From Burkholderiales bacterium (lineage in GTDB: Bacteria; Pseudomonadota; Gammaproteobacteria; Burkholderiales; Burkholderiaceae): a DNA stretch of 32,762 bases. Location: positions 1 to 32,762 of the forward strand of contig JAMFSV010000025.1 of the NCBI GenBank assembly GCA_026225455.1, read 5' to 3'. The position numbers and the translations under genes are program-made. The first letter of the stretch is position 1. Every line of letters starts with the position of its first letter. Below, in pieces: positions 19,001-28,304 of the stretch. The notes below the pieces were generated by a model. That model did no database searches. It saw only the letters and a program-made list of their open reading frames with translations, and was not told where the DNA came from.

Positions 19001-20074
19001 ATGCCACCGCATAACACCGACGACGTTCGCATCCGTGAATTAAAAGAACTCGTTCCGCCCGCGCACCTGATCCGCGAATTCCCTTGCGAAGAAGACGTGT
19101 CCGAATTGATCTACTCTTCACGCCGGGCCATGCACCGTATTTTGCACGGCATGGACGATCGTTTGATCGTGATCATCGGGCCGTGCTCGATCCACGATCC
19201 GCAAGCCGCGCTGGAATATGCCGCCAAATTGGTGGAGCAGCGCAAGCACTTTGCCGGCGAGCTGGAAGTGGTGATGCGGGTGTACTTTGAAAAACCGCGC
19301 ACCACGGTAGGCTGGAAGGGCTTGATCAACGATCCGCATATGGACAACAGCTTCAAGATCAACGACGGCCTGCGCATGGCGCGCGAGCTGCTGTTCAAGA
19401 TCAACACGCTGGGCTTGCCGGCCGGCACCGAATACCTGGACGTGATCAGCCCGCAATATATCGCCGACCTGGTGTCATGGGGTGCCATCGGCGCACGCAC
19501 CACGGAGTCGCAGGTGCACCGCGAATTGGCTTCAGGACTGTCCTGTCCGATCGGCTTCAAAAACGGTACCGACGGTAATGTGAAAATTGCCGTCGATGCG
19601 ATCAAAGCCGCATCGCAGCCCCACCATTTCCTGTCGGTGACGAAAGGCGGACACTCGGCCATCGTCTCGACCTCGGGCAATGAGGACTGCCATATTATTT
19701 TGCGCGGCGGGAAACAGCCCAACTATGATGCGGCCAGTGTCGACGCGGCTTGCGCCGACATCAGCCGCGCCGGTCTTGCGGCCCGGCTGATGATCGATGC
19801 CAGTCATGCCAACAGCCAGAAGAACCCGGAAAACCAGATCCCGGTCTGTGCCGATATCGCGCGCCAGATTGCGGCAGGCGACGAACGCATTATCGGCGCC
19901 ATGGTCGAATCGCATCTGGTGGCGGGCCGCCAGGACCTGGTGCCCGGCGAACCGCTGGTCTACGGTCAAAGCATTACGGACGGCTGCATTTCATGGGATG
20001 CCAGCCTGGGCGTGCTGGAAACCTTGGCCGCGGCAGTCAAGCAACGCCGCCTGGCACGCGGCAGCGGTAATTAA
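19001..20074 (+). CDS. aroG: 3-deoxy-7-phosphoheptulonate (DAHP) synthase, class I
   Basis: LIVIIGPCSIHDPQAALEYA, MRVYFEKPRTTVGWKGLINDPHMDNSFKINDGLRMARELL, GARTTESQVHRELASGLSCPIGFKNGTDG, MIDASHANSQKNP. RBS-like TTTGGAGCTTTAA before the ATG. Isozyme letter is not certain. Confidence 0.95.
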   Translation: MPPHNTDDVRIRELKELVPPAHLIREFPCEEDVSELIYSSRRAMHRILHGMDDRLIVIIGPCSIHDPQAALEYAAKLVEQRKHFAGELEVVMRVYFEKPRTTVGWKGLINDPHMDNSFKINDGLRMARELLFKINTLGLPAGTEYLDVISPQYIADLVSWGAIGARTTESQVHRELASGLSCPIGFKNGTDGNVKIAVDAIKAASQPHHFLSVTKGGHSAIVSTSGNEDCHIILRGGKQPNYDAASVDAACADISRAGLAARLMIDASHANSQKNPENQIPVCADIARQIAAGDERIIGAMVESHLVAGRQDLVPGEPLVYGQSITDGCISWDASLGVLETLAAAVKQRRLARGSGN

Positions 20075-20080
20075 TACCGC

Positions 20081-20108
20081 GCATGGGCCGTCCCGGGACG
20101 GCCCATGC
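20081..20108. terminator. 28-bp perfect palindrome between convergent genes, probable bidirectional terminator
   Basis: GCATGGGCCGTCCC|GGGACGGCCCATGC at 20081-20108, between the aroG stop (20074) and the stop of the minus gene (20114). No T-tract. Confidence 0.5.
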
Positions 20109-20113
20109 CGCAG

Positions 20114-20662
20114 CTACGCCCGGGTGTTGTGCCATAAAACATCGGTGCCGCCCGCGGCGCGGTTCAACACGCGCGACAGCACAAATAACAAATCGGACAA
20201 ACGATTCACATAGCGGCCTGGCGCCGCATTGAGCGTTTCCTCGCGCCCAAGCGCCACCATGGTGCGCTCGGCACGCCGGCATACGGTACGGCACACGTGG
20301 GCCAGTGCCGCCGCGCGCGCGCCGCCCGGCAAAATAAACTCTTTGAGCGGCGGCAGGGTCGCATTGTATTCGGCCAGCCAACGATCCAGTTGGGCGATCT
20401 GCGCTTCGCCTATCATGCTGTGTCCGGGGATGCACAACTCGCCGCCCAGATCGAACAAGTCGTGCTGAATCGCGGTCAAGGCCGCGTGCACCTCGGGCGG
20501 CAGCGGCTCGGCAAGCAACACGCCCAGATGCGAATTCAGTTCATCGACGTCGCCGATGGCCGCGATCCGCAGCGCATCCTTACCGACTCGCCGGCCGTCA
20601 CCCAAGCCGGTGCTGCCGTCGTCACCCGTGCGGGTGGTGATCTTGCTTAATCGATTGCCCAT
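20114..20662 (-). CDS. ATP:cob(I)alamin adenosyltransferase, PduO/MMAB type
   Basis: From the ATG at 20662: MGNRLSKITTRTGDDGSTGLGDGRRVGKDALRIAAIGDVDELNSHLGVLL ... CRTVCRRAERTMVALGREE ... YVNRLSDLLFVLSRVLNR. Confidence 0.94.
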   Translation of the reverse strand: MGNRLSKITTRTGDDGSTGLGDGRRVGKDALRIAAIGDVDELNSHLGVLLAEPLPPEVHAALTAIQHDLFDLGGELCIPGHSMIGEAQIAQLDRWLAEYNATLPPLKEFILPGGARAAALAHVCRTVCRRAERTMVALGREETLNAAPGRYVNRLSDLLFVLSRVLNRAAGGTDVLWHNTRA

Positions 20663-20874
20663 ACCAATCCTGTAACGCGTGAGTGTTTTGCGCTGCGGCA
20701 AAGTGCCCCGCAGCGCCGGCAGGCAGTGGCGCAGATGGGCCGCAATCCAGCCGGGGCGGGCCTCTATTATAGGTTCCACGGCACCTTGCGAACGGCGGTA
20801 GAATGGGATCATCCCATTTATAAAAACCGGCTGACCTGGTACACCGGAGATTACGGTGCGGTCCAGCCGGACCT

Positions 20875-22365
20875 GTGACCTCGAAAGGGGTGCTGGAGAC
20901 ACGCTTGAACCATCCCGTTCCACCGTCGGCTATCGGAAACCCGCAAGGAAGCTCACCTGGCACCGCGCAGGCCGCGCCGCGCGTGGCGCGCGTGACGTTT
21001 CCCCCCGCCCTGCTGCTGGCACTGCAAACGGCCTTCGGCACACGGGTTTCAATCGCCGCGGCGGTGCGCGAACATCATGGCCGGGACGAATCCCCTTTCG
21101 ACCCGCAATTGCCTGACGCGGTGGTGTTCGCGCTCAGCGCGGCGGACGTGATCACGGTAGTGCAGCTTTGCGCGCAATATCGCGTGCCGGTGATTCCCTA
21201 CGGCAGCGGCTCGTCGCTGGAAGGACATTTGCTGGCGATACGCGGCGGGGTTTCGCTCGACGTTTCGGGGATGAACCGGGTGCTGGCGATCAATGCCGAA
21301 GACCTGACCGCCACCGTCGAGCCCGGCCTCACGCGTAAAGCGCTCAACGAAGCACTGCGCGACACCGGGCTGTTCTTCCCGATCGACCCCGGCGCCGATG
21401 CCAGCATCGGCGGCATGGCGGCCACCCGCGCCTCGGGCACCAACGCCGTGCGCTACGGCACCATGCGCGAGAACGTGCTGGCTTTGGGGGTGGTGCTGGC
21501 CGACGGCCGCCTGATCAAAACCGGGACCCGCGCGCGCAAGTCGTCCGCGGGTTACGACCTGACCCGCCTGATGGTCGGTTCCGAAGGCACACTGGGTGTG
21601 ATTACCGAAGTGACGGTGCGGCTCTACCCGCAACCGGAAGCGGTATCGGCCGCGGTCTGCGCCTTCCCCTCGATGGGCGACGCGGTGCAAGCGGTGATCG
21701 AAACCATTCAACTCGGCGTGCCGGTAGCGCGAGTCGAGTTTGTCGATGCGCTGGCGGTGCGCGCCATCAACCGGCATTCGAAACTGAGTTTGCGCGAGTC
21801 GCCGACCCTGTTTTTTGAATTCCACGGCACCGACGCCGGCGTCGCGGAACAAGCGCAACGCGTCCAGGAAATTGCGGCGGACCATCACGGCGAAGATTTC
21901 GAATGGTCGGTGCGGCCCGAGGATCGCAGCCGCTTGTGGAATGCCCGTCACAACGCTTATTTCGCCATGTTGCAACTCAAGCCCGGTTGCCGCGCGGTCA
22001 CCACCGATGTGTGCGTGCCGATCTCCCGGCTGGCCGAATGTGTGATCGAAACCGAACGCGATTTACAACGGTCGTCGCTGCCCTGCCCCATCGTCGGCCA
22101 CGTCGGCGACGGCAATTTCCATGTGGCGATTCTGATCGACCCGGAGCGGCCCGAAGAACTGCAGGAGGCCGAACAGATCAACCAGCGCATCGTCAGGCGC
22201 GCGTTGGCGATGGACGGCACCTGCACCGGCGAGCACGGCGTGGGTCTGCATAAAATGGGCTTTATGCTGGAAGAGCATGGCAACGACGCGGTTTCCGTGA
22301 TGCGCGCCATCAAACAAGCGCTGGATCCGCTGAATTTGATGAACCCCGGCAAGATTTTCGACTAA
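20875..22365 (+). CDS. FAD-binding oxidoreductase, D-lactate dehydrogenase (cytochrome)-like
   Basis: VIPYGSGSSLEGHLLAIRGGVSLDVSGMNRVLAINAEDLTATVEPG, GGMAATRASGTNAVRYGTMRENVLALGVVLADG, HVGDGNFHVAILID, GTCTGEHGVGLHKMGFM: FAD_binding_4 and FAD-oxidase C domains. Confidence 0.9.
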   Translation: MTSKGVLETRLNHPVPPSAIGNPQGSSPGTAQAAPRVARVTFPPALLLALQTAFGTRVSIAAAVREHHGRDESPFDPQLPDAVVFALSAADVITVVQLCAQYRVPVIPYGSGSSLEGHLLAIRGGVSLDVSGMNRVLAINAEDLTATVEPGLTRKALNEALRDTGLFFPIDPGADASIGGMAATRASGTNAVRYGTMRENVLALGVVLADGRLIKTGTRARKSSAGYDLTRLMVGSEGTLGVITEVTVRLYPQPEAVSAAVCAFPSMGDAVQAVIETIQLGVPVARVEFVDALAVRAINRHSKLSLRESPTLFFEFHGTDAGVAEQAQRVQEIAADHHGEDFEWSVRPEDRSRLWNARHNAYFAMLQLKPGCRAVTTDVCVPISRLAECVIETERDLQRSSLPCPIVGHVGDGNFHVAILIDPERPEELQEAEQINQRIVRRALAMDGTCTGEHGVGLHKMGFMLEEHGNDAVSVMRAIKQALDPLNLMNPGKIFD

Positions 22366-22373
22366 AACTCCGG

Positions 22374-22422
22374 CCCCGGCTTCTTCGCTTGCCGCCAAGA
22401 TGCGGCAAAACCGAAGCCGGGG
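22374..22422 (+). terminator. Nested stem-loop downstream of the D-lactate dehydrogenase-like gene
   Basis: Outer arms CCCCGGCTTC (22374-22383) and GAAGCCGGGG (22413-22422); inner arms TTGCCGC (22389-22395) and GCGGCAA (22402-22408). Confidence 0.5.
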
Positions 22423-22507
22423 GCCGGGGCCGGGTATCGCCGGGTATCGCATCGTTCCCCTTGTCATTAGCATATAAGACACAGACCCTGTTTCAGGCCC
22501 CTTTCCT

Positions 22508-24034
22508 ATGGTTGAAAGCAGCACGTACAAGGAGATGGCCGTGAATGCACCTGCCGAATTGCCGGCCGAAAAGCTCGAAGCCCGCCAGCGTGAACTGGTC
22601 CAGGCGTTGAATGCCTGCCTGCCCAGCCATTGCGTGCTGCATCGCAGCGAAGACACCACCCCTTATGAATGCGATGGGCTCGCCGCCTATCGCACCTTGC
22701 CGCTGGCCGTCGCCTTGCCCGAAACCGAAATCCAGGTGCAACGCGTGTTGCAAGCCTGTCATCGGCTCGGCGTACCGGTCGTGCCGCGCGGCGCGGGTAC
22801 GGGCCTGTCCGGGGGCGCCATGCCGATCCGCGAAGGCTTGGTGATGTCGCTGGCCCGCTTCAAGAAAATCCTCAATGTCGATTCGTATGCGCGCACCGCG
22901 ACGGTTCAACCCGGTGTGCGTAACCTGGCGATTTCCGAAGCGGCGGCCCCCTATGGCCTGTATTACGCACCCGACCCGTCGTCGCAAATCGCCTGTTCAA
23001 TCGGCGGTAACGTAGCCGAAAATTCCGGCGGTGTGCATTGCCTGAAATATGGGCTGACCGTCCACAACGTGCTGCGCGTGCGCGCCGTCACCATGGAAGG
23101 CGAGATCGTCGAATTCGGCTCGCTGGCGCTGGACTCGCCCGGGCTCGACCTGCTCTCGGTCTTTGTCGGCAGTGAAGGCATGTTTGCGGTGGTGACCGAA
23201 GTCACGGTCAAGCTGATTCCAAAACCGCAAACCGCCCAGGTCATCCTGGCCAGTTTCGACGACCTCGAAAAAGGCGGCGATGCGGTGGCCGGCATTATTG
23301 CCGCGGGCATTATTCCGGCCGGGCTGGAAATGATGGACAAACCCGCCACCCGCGCCGTCGAAGAGTTCGTCAAGGCGGGCTACGACCTCGATGCGGCGGC
23401 AATTTTATTGTGCGAATCGGACGGCACGCCGGCCGAAGTAGCGGAGGAAATCGAACGCGTCAGCGCGGTGCTGACACGCTACGGCGCGACCCGCATCCAG
23501 ATCTCCCGCTCCGAAGCCGAACGCTTGCGTTTCTGGTCGGGCCGCAAGAATGCCTTTCCCGCCGCCGGACGCATGTCGCCCGACTACTATTGCATGGACG
23601 GCACCATTCCGCGTCGCAGTATCGGCACACTGCTAAAACGCATCGGCCTGATGGAGGAGCGTTACCAGTTGCGCTGCATGAACGTGTTTCATGCCGGCGA
23701 CGGCAATATGCATCCGCTGATCCTGTTCAACGGCAACGATCACGACGAATGGCTGCGCGCCGAAGCATTCGGCGCCGACATCCTCGAAGCCTGCGTCGAA
23801 CTGGGCGGCACTATCACCGGCGAACATGGCGTCGGCGTCGAAAAAATCAATTCGATGTGCGTACAGTTTTCGCCCGAAGAACGCGATACCTTTTTCGCCA
23901 TCAAGCATGCTTTCGATCCGGCCCGTTTGCTGAACCCGGACAAGGCCATCCCGACTCGCGCCAGATGCGCGGACTATGGCCGTTTGCACGTACGCGGCGG
24001 TCTGCTGCCGCACCCCGAGTTACCGAGATTTTAA
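22508..24034 (+). CDS. glcD: Glycolate oxidase subunit GlcD
   Basis: VPVVPRGAGTGLSGGAMPIREGLVMSLARFKKIL, GGNVAENSGGVHCLKYGLTVHNVLRVRAVTMEGEIVEFG, FHAGDGNMHPLILF, GTITGEHGVGVEKI; followed by glcE and glcF. Start codon uncertain. Confidence 0.94.
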   Translation: MVESSTYKEMAVNAPAELPAEKLEARQRELVQALNACLPSHCVLHRSEDTTPYECDGLAAYRTLPLAVALPETEIQVQRVLQACHRLGVPVVPRGAGTGLSGGAMPIREGLVMSLARFKKILNVDSYARTATVQPGVRNLAISEAAAPYGLYYAPDPSSQIACSIGGNVAENSGGVHCLKYGLTVHNVLRVRAVTMEGEIVEFGSLALDSPGLDLLSVFVGSEGMFAVVTEVTVKLIPKPQTAQVILASFDDLEKGGDAVAGIIAAGIIPAGLEMMDKPATRAVEEFVKAGYDLDAAAILLCESDGTPAEVAEEIERVSAVLTRYGATRIQISRSEAERLRFWSGRKNAFPAAGRMSPDYYCMDGTIPRRSIGTLLKRIGLMEERYQLRCMNVFHAGDGNMHPLILFNGNDHDEWLRAEAFGADILEACVELGGTITGEHGVGVEKINSMCVQFSPEERDTFFAIKHAFDPARLLNPDKAIPTRARCADYGRLHVRGGLLPHPELPRF

Positions 24035-25131
24035 TGACTGACCAGATCGAAGTATTAGAGCAATTTCGCACGCAAGTGGTCCACGCCACCGAGCGGCAAC
24101 AACCGCTGCAAATCCGCGGCGGCGGTACCAAGGACTGGTATGGCCAAAGCATTGAAGGCGAGTTGCTGAACACCCGCGGTTATCAGGGCGTACTGGCTTA
24201 CGACCCGGCTGAACTGGTAATCACCGCACGTTGCGGCACCCGTCTCGAAGATATTGAAGAGCTGCTGGCCCGGCACAATCAGATGCTGCCGTTCGAGCCG
24301 CCGCATTTCGGCCCCGACGCGACTTTGGGCGGTTGTATCGCGGCCGGCCTGGCCGGCCCGCGCCGTAGCGCGGCCGGCGCCGCGCGGGACTTTATGCTGG
24401 GCGCGGTGGTGATGAACGGCCGCGGCGAAGTATTGCATTTCGGCGGACAGGTGATGAAAAATGTCGCCGGTTACGACGTCTCGCGACTGATGGCAGGTTC
24501 GCTCGGCACTCTGGGACTGATGCTGGAGCTCTCGGTCAAAGTGTTGCCCAGGCCGTTTGCCGAGACCACCTTGCAATTCGACACGAATGCCACCGATGCC
24601 GTGCGCAAGCTCAACGAATGGGCCGGCAGGCCTTTGCCCATTACCGCCAGCGCCTGGCGCGACGGGACCCTGGCGTTGCGCCTGGCCGGTGCCGAAGCGG
24701 CGGTCAAGGCGGCCCGCGCCGCTCTCGGCGGCGAAGCGGTCGATGTGATCGAAGCCGCACACTTTTGGCAAGGCTTGCGCGAACAAACCGATGCGTTTTT
24801 CACGCATATCGAACCTAATGCCGCCCTTTGGCGGCTGTCACTGCCGTCGATTACCGAACCGCTGCCGTTGCCCGGCACGCAGTTAATGGAATGGGGCGGC
24901 GCGCAACGCTGGTGGATCACCGAAACCGATGCGCCGCTGGTACGCATGGCGGCCCGTCAGGCGGGCGGTCACGCGACCTTGTTCCGGCCCGGTCCGGGCA
25001 ACGGCAACCTGCGGCAAGCCGGAGTATTTACCCCGCTGCCAGCCCCACTGATGAAAATCCACCGGGGCCTGAAAACCGCCTTCGATCCGGCGCACATTTT
25101 CAACCGGGGCAGGCTTTATCCTGATTTCTAA
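24034..25131 (+). CDS. glcE: Glycolate oxidase subunit GlcE
   Basis: ATG at 24034 overlaps the glcD stop (TAATG). MTDQIEVLEQFRTQVVHATERQQPLQIRGGGTKDWYGQ ... GARDFMLGAVVMNGRGEVLHFGGQVMKNVAGYDVSRLMAGSLGTLG-like segment. The ORF track extension to 23410 is out-of-frame read-through of glcD. Confidence 0.93.
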   Translation: MTDQIEVLEQFRTQVVHATERQQPLQIRGGGTKDWYGQSIEGELLNTRGYQGVLAYDPAELVITARCGTRLEDIEELLARHNQMLPFEPPHFGPDATLGGCIAAGLAGPRRSAAGAARDFMLGAVVMNGRGEVLHFGGQVMKNVAGYDVSRLMAGSLGTLGLMLELSVKVLPRPFAETTLQFDTNATDAVRKLNEWAGRPLPITASAWRDGTLALRLAGAEAAVKAARAALGGEAVDVIEAAHFWQGLREQTDAFFTHIEPNAALWRLSLPSITEPLPLPGTQLMEWGGAQRWWITETDAPLVRMAARQAGGHATLFRPGPGNGNLRQAGVFTPLPAPLMKIHRGLKTAFDPAHIFNRGRLYPDF

Positions 25132-25224
25132 AAGCATTGTGTGACCCGTCTTGCGCCCAGTGCGCCGAATTGGACGATAAGGCACTCCCGGAACCCGCAT
25201 CAGGAATTTACTGGCTTAGCCCGC

Positions 25225-26448
25225 ATGCAAACCAATCTTGCCGATTTCATCCGCAACACCCCTGACGGCGACGAAGCCGAAGCGATTTTGCGTAAATGTG
25301 TACATTGCGGTTTTTGTACCGCAACCTGCCCCACCTATCAGCTCCTGGGCGACGAGCTGGATGGACCGCGCGGCCGCATTTACCTGATCAAGCAAATGGT
25401 CGAAGGGGCGGAAGTCACGCACCGCACACAATTGCATCTGGACCGTTGCCTGACGTGCCGCAATTGCGAAACCACCTGCCCCTCCGGAGTCCAGTACGGA
25501 CGCCTGATCGAAATCGGCCGCAAAGTGGCCGAAACCCAGGTGACGCGTGCACCTGGCCAACGCCTGCTAAGGCGCACGCTGGCTAATGTGCTGCCCAATC
25601 AGCATCTGTTTTCGCCGCTGATGAAGCTGGGCCAGCGCTTTCGCCCGCTGTTGCCCAAGAAGTTGCGCGATAAAGTGCCGCCGCGGCAAAACCCCGGCCT
25701 GTGGCCCACCGGAGAACATCTGCGCAAAATGCTGATGCTGGCCGGTTGTGTCCAACCCGCAATGATGCCCAACGTCAATTCGGCCACGGCCCGGGTGCTC
25801 GACAAATTAGGTATTCAAACTCTGGTCGCGCCCGATGCCGGCTGTTGCGGGGCGATTCGCCTGCACCTCGGTTATCACGACGACGGCCTGGCCGACATCC
25901 GGCGCAATATCGATGCCTGGTGGCCTTATGTCGAACAGGGCGTCGAAGCGATCGTGATGAATGCCTCCGGCTGCGGCGTCACGGTCAAGGAGTATGGTCA
26001 TCTGTTGCGCGATGACCCCGGCTATGCCGAAAAAGCGCAGCGCATTTCCGCTTTGACCCTGGACCTGTCCGAACTGCTGCCGAAATTCGAAACCGAGCTG
26101 GTATCGCGTTCGCTGCCGCGTGGGGTGCATACGGTCGCCTACCACCCGCCTTGCACCTTGCAGCACGGGCAGCAGATTCGCGATGGGGTCGAAAGCCTGC
26201 TCGGCGCCTTGGGCGTCGAGGTCCGTCTGCCCGCCGATGCCCATTTATGTTGCGGCTCGGCCGGCACCTATTCGGTACTGCAGGCCAAGCTTTCTTATAA
26301 GTTGCGCGCCCAAAAACTGGAAAAACTCGAAGCCACCGAGCCTCAGCTCATCGTCTCAGCCAACGTCGGCTGCATTGCCCATCTGCAAAGCGGCACCGCC
26401 ACGCCGGTGATGCACTGGATCGAATTGCTCGACCGCATGTTGACTTAA
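25225..26448 (+). CDS. glcF: Glycolate oxidase iron-sulfur subunit GlcF
   Basis: MQTNLADFIRNTPDGDEAEAILRKCVHCGFCTATCPTYQLLGDELDGPRGRIYLIKQM ... LDRCLTCRNCETTCPSGVQYG: two 4Fe-4S motifs plus CCG domains. ATG at 25225 preferred over the tracked 25141 start. Confidence 0.95.
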   Translation: MQTNLADFIRNTPDGDEAEAILRKCVHCGFCTATCPTYQLLGDELDGPRGRIYLIKQMVEGAEVTHRTQLHLDRCLTCRNCETTCPSGVQYGRLIEIGRKVAETQVTRAPGQRLLRRTLANVLPNQHLFSPLMKLGQRFRPLLPKKLRDKVPPRQNPGLWPTGEHLRKMLMLAGCVQPAMMPNVNSATARVLDKLGIQTLVAPDAGCCGAIRLHLGYHDDGLADIRRNIDAWWPYVEQGVEAIVMNASGCGVTVKEYGHLLRDDPGYAEKAQRISALTLDLSELLPKFETELVSRSLPRGVHTVAYHPPCTLQHGQQIRDGVESLLGALGVEVRLPADAHLCCGSAGTYSVLQAKLSYKLRAQKLEKLEATEPQLIVSANVGCIAHLQSGTATPVMHWIELLDRMLT

Positions 26449-26609
26449 GCGCAGGCGATGGCCGGCCGATGCACTGCTTGCGACAACTGGGCCGCAATCA
26501 GGCTGCAATCAGGCCGCCACCGGGCAAGCGCGTAGCCGTCATATAATCGGGTTCCCGCCGCCCGGCTATCGGGCAACGCCACCAAGTTAAGCCAGCCGTT
26601 CCAGAGCCC

Positions 26610-27329
26610 ATGTCAGAGATCGCCGTTCAATTGAAAATCACGCGGGCGCGCATCGCGCAGGCCGAGCACGCAGCGCGGCGCCCGGCCGGTTCGGTCGCAC
26701 TGCTGGCGGTATCAAAAACCTGTCCGGCGGAGGCCGTGCGCGAAGCTTTTGCCGCGGGTCAACGCGCTTTCGGCGAAAATTATGTGCAAGAGGCGCTGGA
26801 TAAAATCACCGCCTTGGCCGATTTGCGCGAGCAACTCGAATGGCATTTTATCGGACCGCTGCAAAGCAATAAAACGCGGGCGGTCGCCGAGCATTTCGAC
26901 TGGGTGCATTCGGTCGATCGGCTCAAGATCGCCCAGCGCCTGGCCGCACAACGCCCCGCCCACTTGCCGCCGCTGAATGTCTGCCTGCAAGTGAATATCA
27001 GCGGCGAAGCCAGCAAAAGCGGCGTCTCGGCGGCCGAGGCAAAGGCCACAGCCCATGCCATCGCCGCATTACCGGGGCTGCGCTTGCGCGGCCTGATGGC
27101 GATTCCCGAAGCCGCCGCCGAATTTGCCGCACAACGGCTGCCGCATCGCCGACTGAGCGATTTGTTCAAAGCCTTATGCGCCGATGGGCTCGATCTCGAT
27201 ACCTTGTCGGCCGGCATGTCGGCCGATCTTGAAGCCGCCGTGCTGGAAGGCGCGACCCTGGTGCGTATCGGCACCGCAATTTTCGGCGCGCGCACTTACC
27301 CGCCTGCTGCAGCTGATCCAGCAGCCTGA
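26610..27329 (+). CDS. YggS/PLPBP family pyridoxal phosphate homeostasis protein
   Basis: VALLAVSKTCPAEAVREAFAAGQRAFGENYVQEALDKI, WHFIGPLQSNKTRAVAEHFDWVHSVDRLKIA, LSAGMSADLEAAVLEGATLVRIGTAIFGAR. Confidence 0.94.
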   Translation: MSEIAVQLKITRARIAQAEHAARRPAGSVALLAVSKTCPAEAVREAFAAGQRAFGENYVQEALDKITALADLREQLEWHFIGPLQSNKTRAVAEHFDWVHSVDRLKIAQRLAAQRPAHLPPLNVCLQVNISGEASKSGVSAAEAKATAHAIAALPGLRLRGLMAIPEAAAEFAAQRLPHRRLSDLFKALCADGLDLDTLSAGMSADLEAAVLEGATLVRIGTAIFGARTYPPAAADPAA

Positions 27330-27370
27330 CCGCGTACCCGGAACTTGAATACTCTTCTCGGAACCTCATC

Positions 27371-28183
27371 ATGAAAATTGCATTTATCGGCGGCGGCAAT
27401 ATGGCCAGCGCACTGATCGGCGGCTTGTTACGCCGCGGCATCGCGGCCACCGACCTGGCCGTACTCGAAATCACGCCCGAAGCGCGCGCCCGCATCACGG
27501 CGGAATTCGGGGTGCAAACCCATGCCGAGGCAGATGATTATTTACGCGGTTTCGACGCGCTGGTGCTGGCGGTCAAGCCACAGGTGCTGAAAAGCGTGGC
27601 TGAGACGTTGGCACCTTATGTCAGCCAACAAGTGATTATCAGCATCGCCGCCGGCATCCGCGCCACGGATATCGCCCGCTGGCTGGGCGGTTATGACAAG
27701 ATTGTGCGGGCCATGCCCAACACCCCCGCGCTGATCGGCATGGGCGTGACCGGGGTCGCGGCGTTGCCGGGTGTAGCCCCGGCCGGGCGTGAATTGGCGC
27801 AAACCGTGCTGGCCGCAGTGGGGCAAGTGGTCTGGTGCGACAGCGAAAGCCGCATCGACGCCGTGACCGCCATTTCTGGAAGCGGGCCGGCCTACGTCTT
27901 TTATTTTATTGAAGCGTTGCAGCAAGCGGCTTTGCAAATGGGATTCGACGCAGATCAAGCCCGCGCCTTCGCGGTCTCGACCTTCACCGGCGCGGCACAA
28001 TTGGCGGCTACGTCGGATGAAGCGATCGGCACGCTGCGCGAACGGGTCACCTCCAAAGGCGGAACCACCGCGGCGGCACTGGCTTCGTTCGATGCGGACC
28101 AGATTGGGGCGGCGATTGTGCGCGGAGCATTGGCCGCCGAACAGCGCGCCAAAACCATGGGCGAAGAGATGGGACAAGGGTGA
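27371..28183 (+). CDS. proC: Pyrroline-5-carboxylate reductase
   Basis: MKIAFIGGGNMASALIGGLLRRGI, VRAMPNTPALIGMGVTGVAA, AISGSGPAYVFYFIEALQQAALQMG, SKGGTTAAALASFD. Confidence 0.96.
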   Translation: MKIAFIGGGNMASALIGGLLRRGIAATDLAVLEITPEARARITAEFGVQTHAEADDYLRGFDALVLAVKPQVLKSVAETLAPYVSQQVIISIAAGIRATDIARWLGGYDKIVRAMPNTPALIGMGVTGVAALPGVAPAGRELAQTVLAAVGQVVWCDSESRIDAVTAISGSGPAYVFYFIEALQQAALQMGFDADQARAFAVSTFTGAAQLAATSDEAIGTLRERVTSKGGTTAAALASFDADQIGAAIVRGALAAEQRAKTMGEEMGQG

Positions 28184-28200
28184 ACCGAATTTGAACAGCG

Positions 28201-28235
28201 CCCGATAAAGCACGCCCTTGGCATGCATTATCGGG
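28201..28235. terminator. Stem-loop CCCGATAA-N19-TTATCGGG between convergent proC and ubiA
   Basis: Perfect 8-bp arms 28201-28208 and 28228-28235, 17 nt after the proC stop. No strong T-tract. Confidence 0.45.
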
Positions 28236-28244
28236 CCTTAATCT

Positions 28245-28304
28245 ACGCATTCGTCCGCGCATTCGTTCGCGTATTTATCCGCGTATTTATCCGCTTATTT
28301 ATCC
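28245..28304. repeat. Five-unit degenerate 12-nt tandem repeat
   Basis: ACGCATTCGTCC / GCGCATTCGTTC / GCGTATTTATCC / GCGTATTTATCC / GCTTATTTATCC, contiguous 12-nt units. Confidence 0.8.

Noticed and set aside
21049-21975. 308-aa minus-strand ORF
   Set aside because: Antisense to the D-lactate dehydrogenase-like gene; His/Arg/Gln-rich shadow translation without a domain.
23410-24033. N-terminal extension of the 573-aa ORF containing glcE
   Set aside because: This part is an out-of-frame reading of glcD; glcE begins at the ATG at 24034 overlapping the glcD stop.
26494-26514. Duplicated GCAATCAGGC before the yggS-like gene
   Set aside because: Short two-copy direct repeat (26494-26503 and 26505-26514) without symmetry or a clear regulatory context; likely chance or minor slippage.
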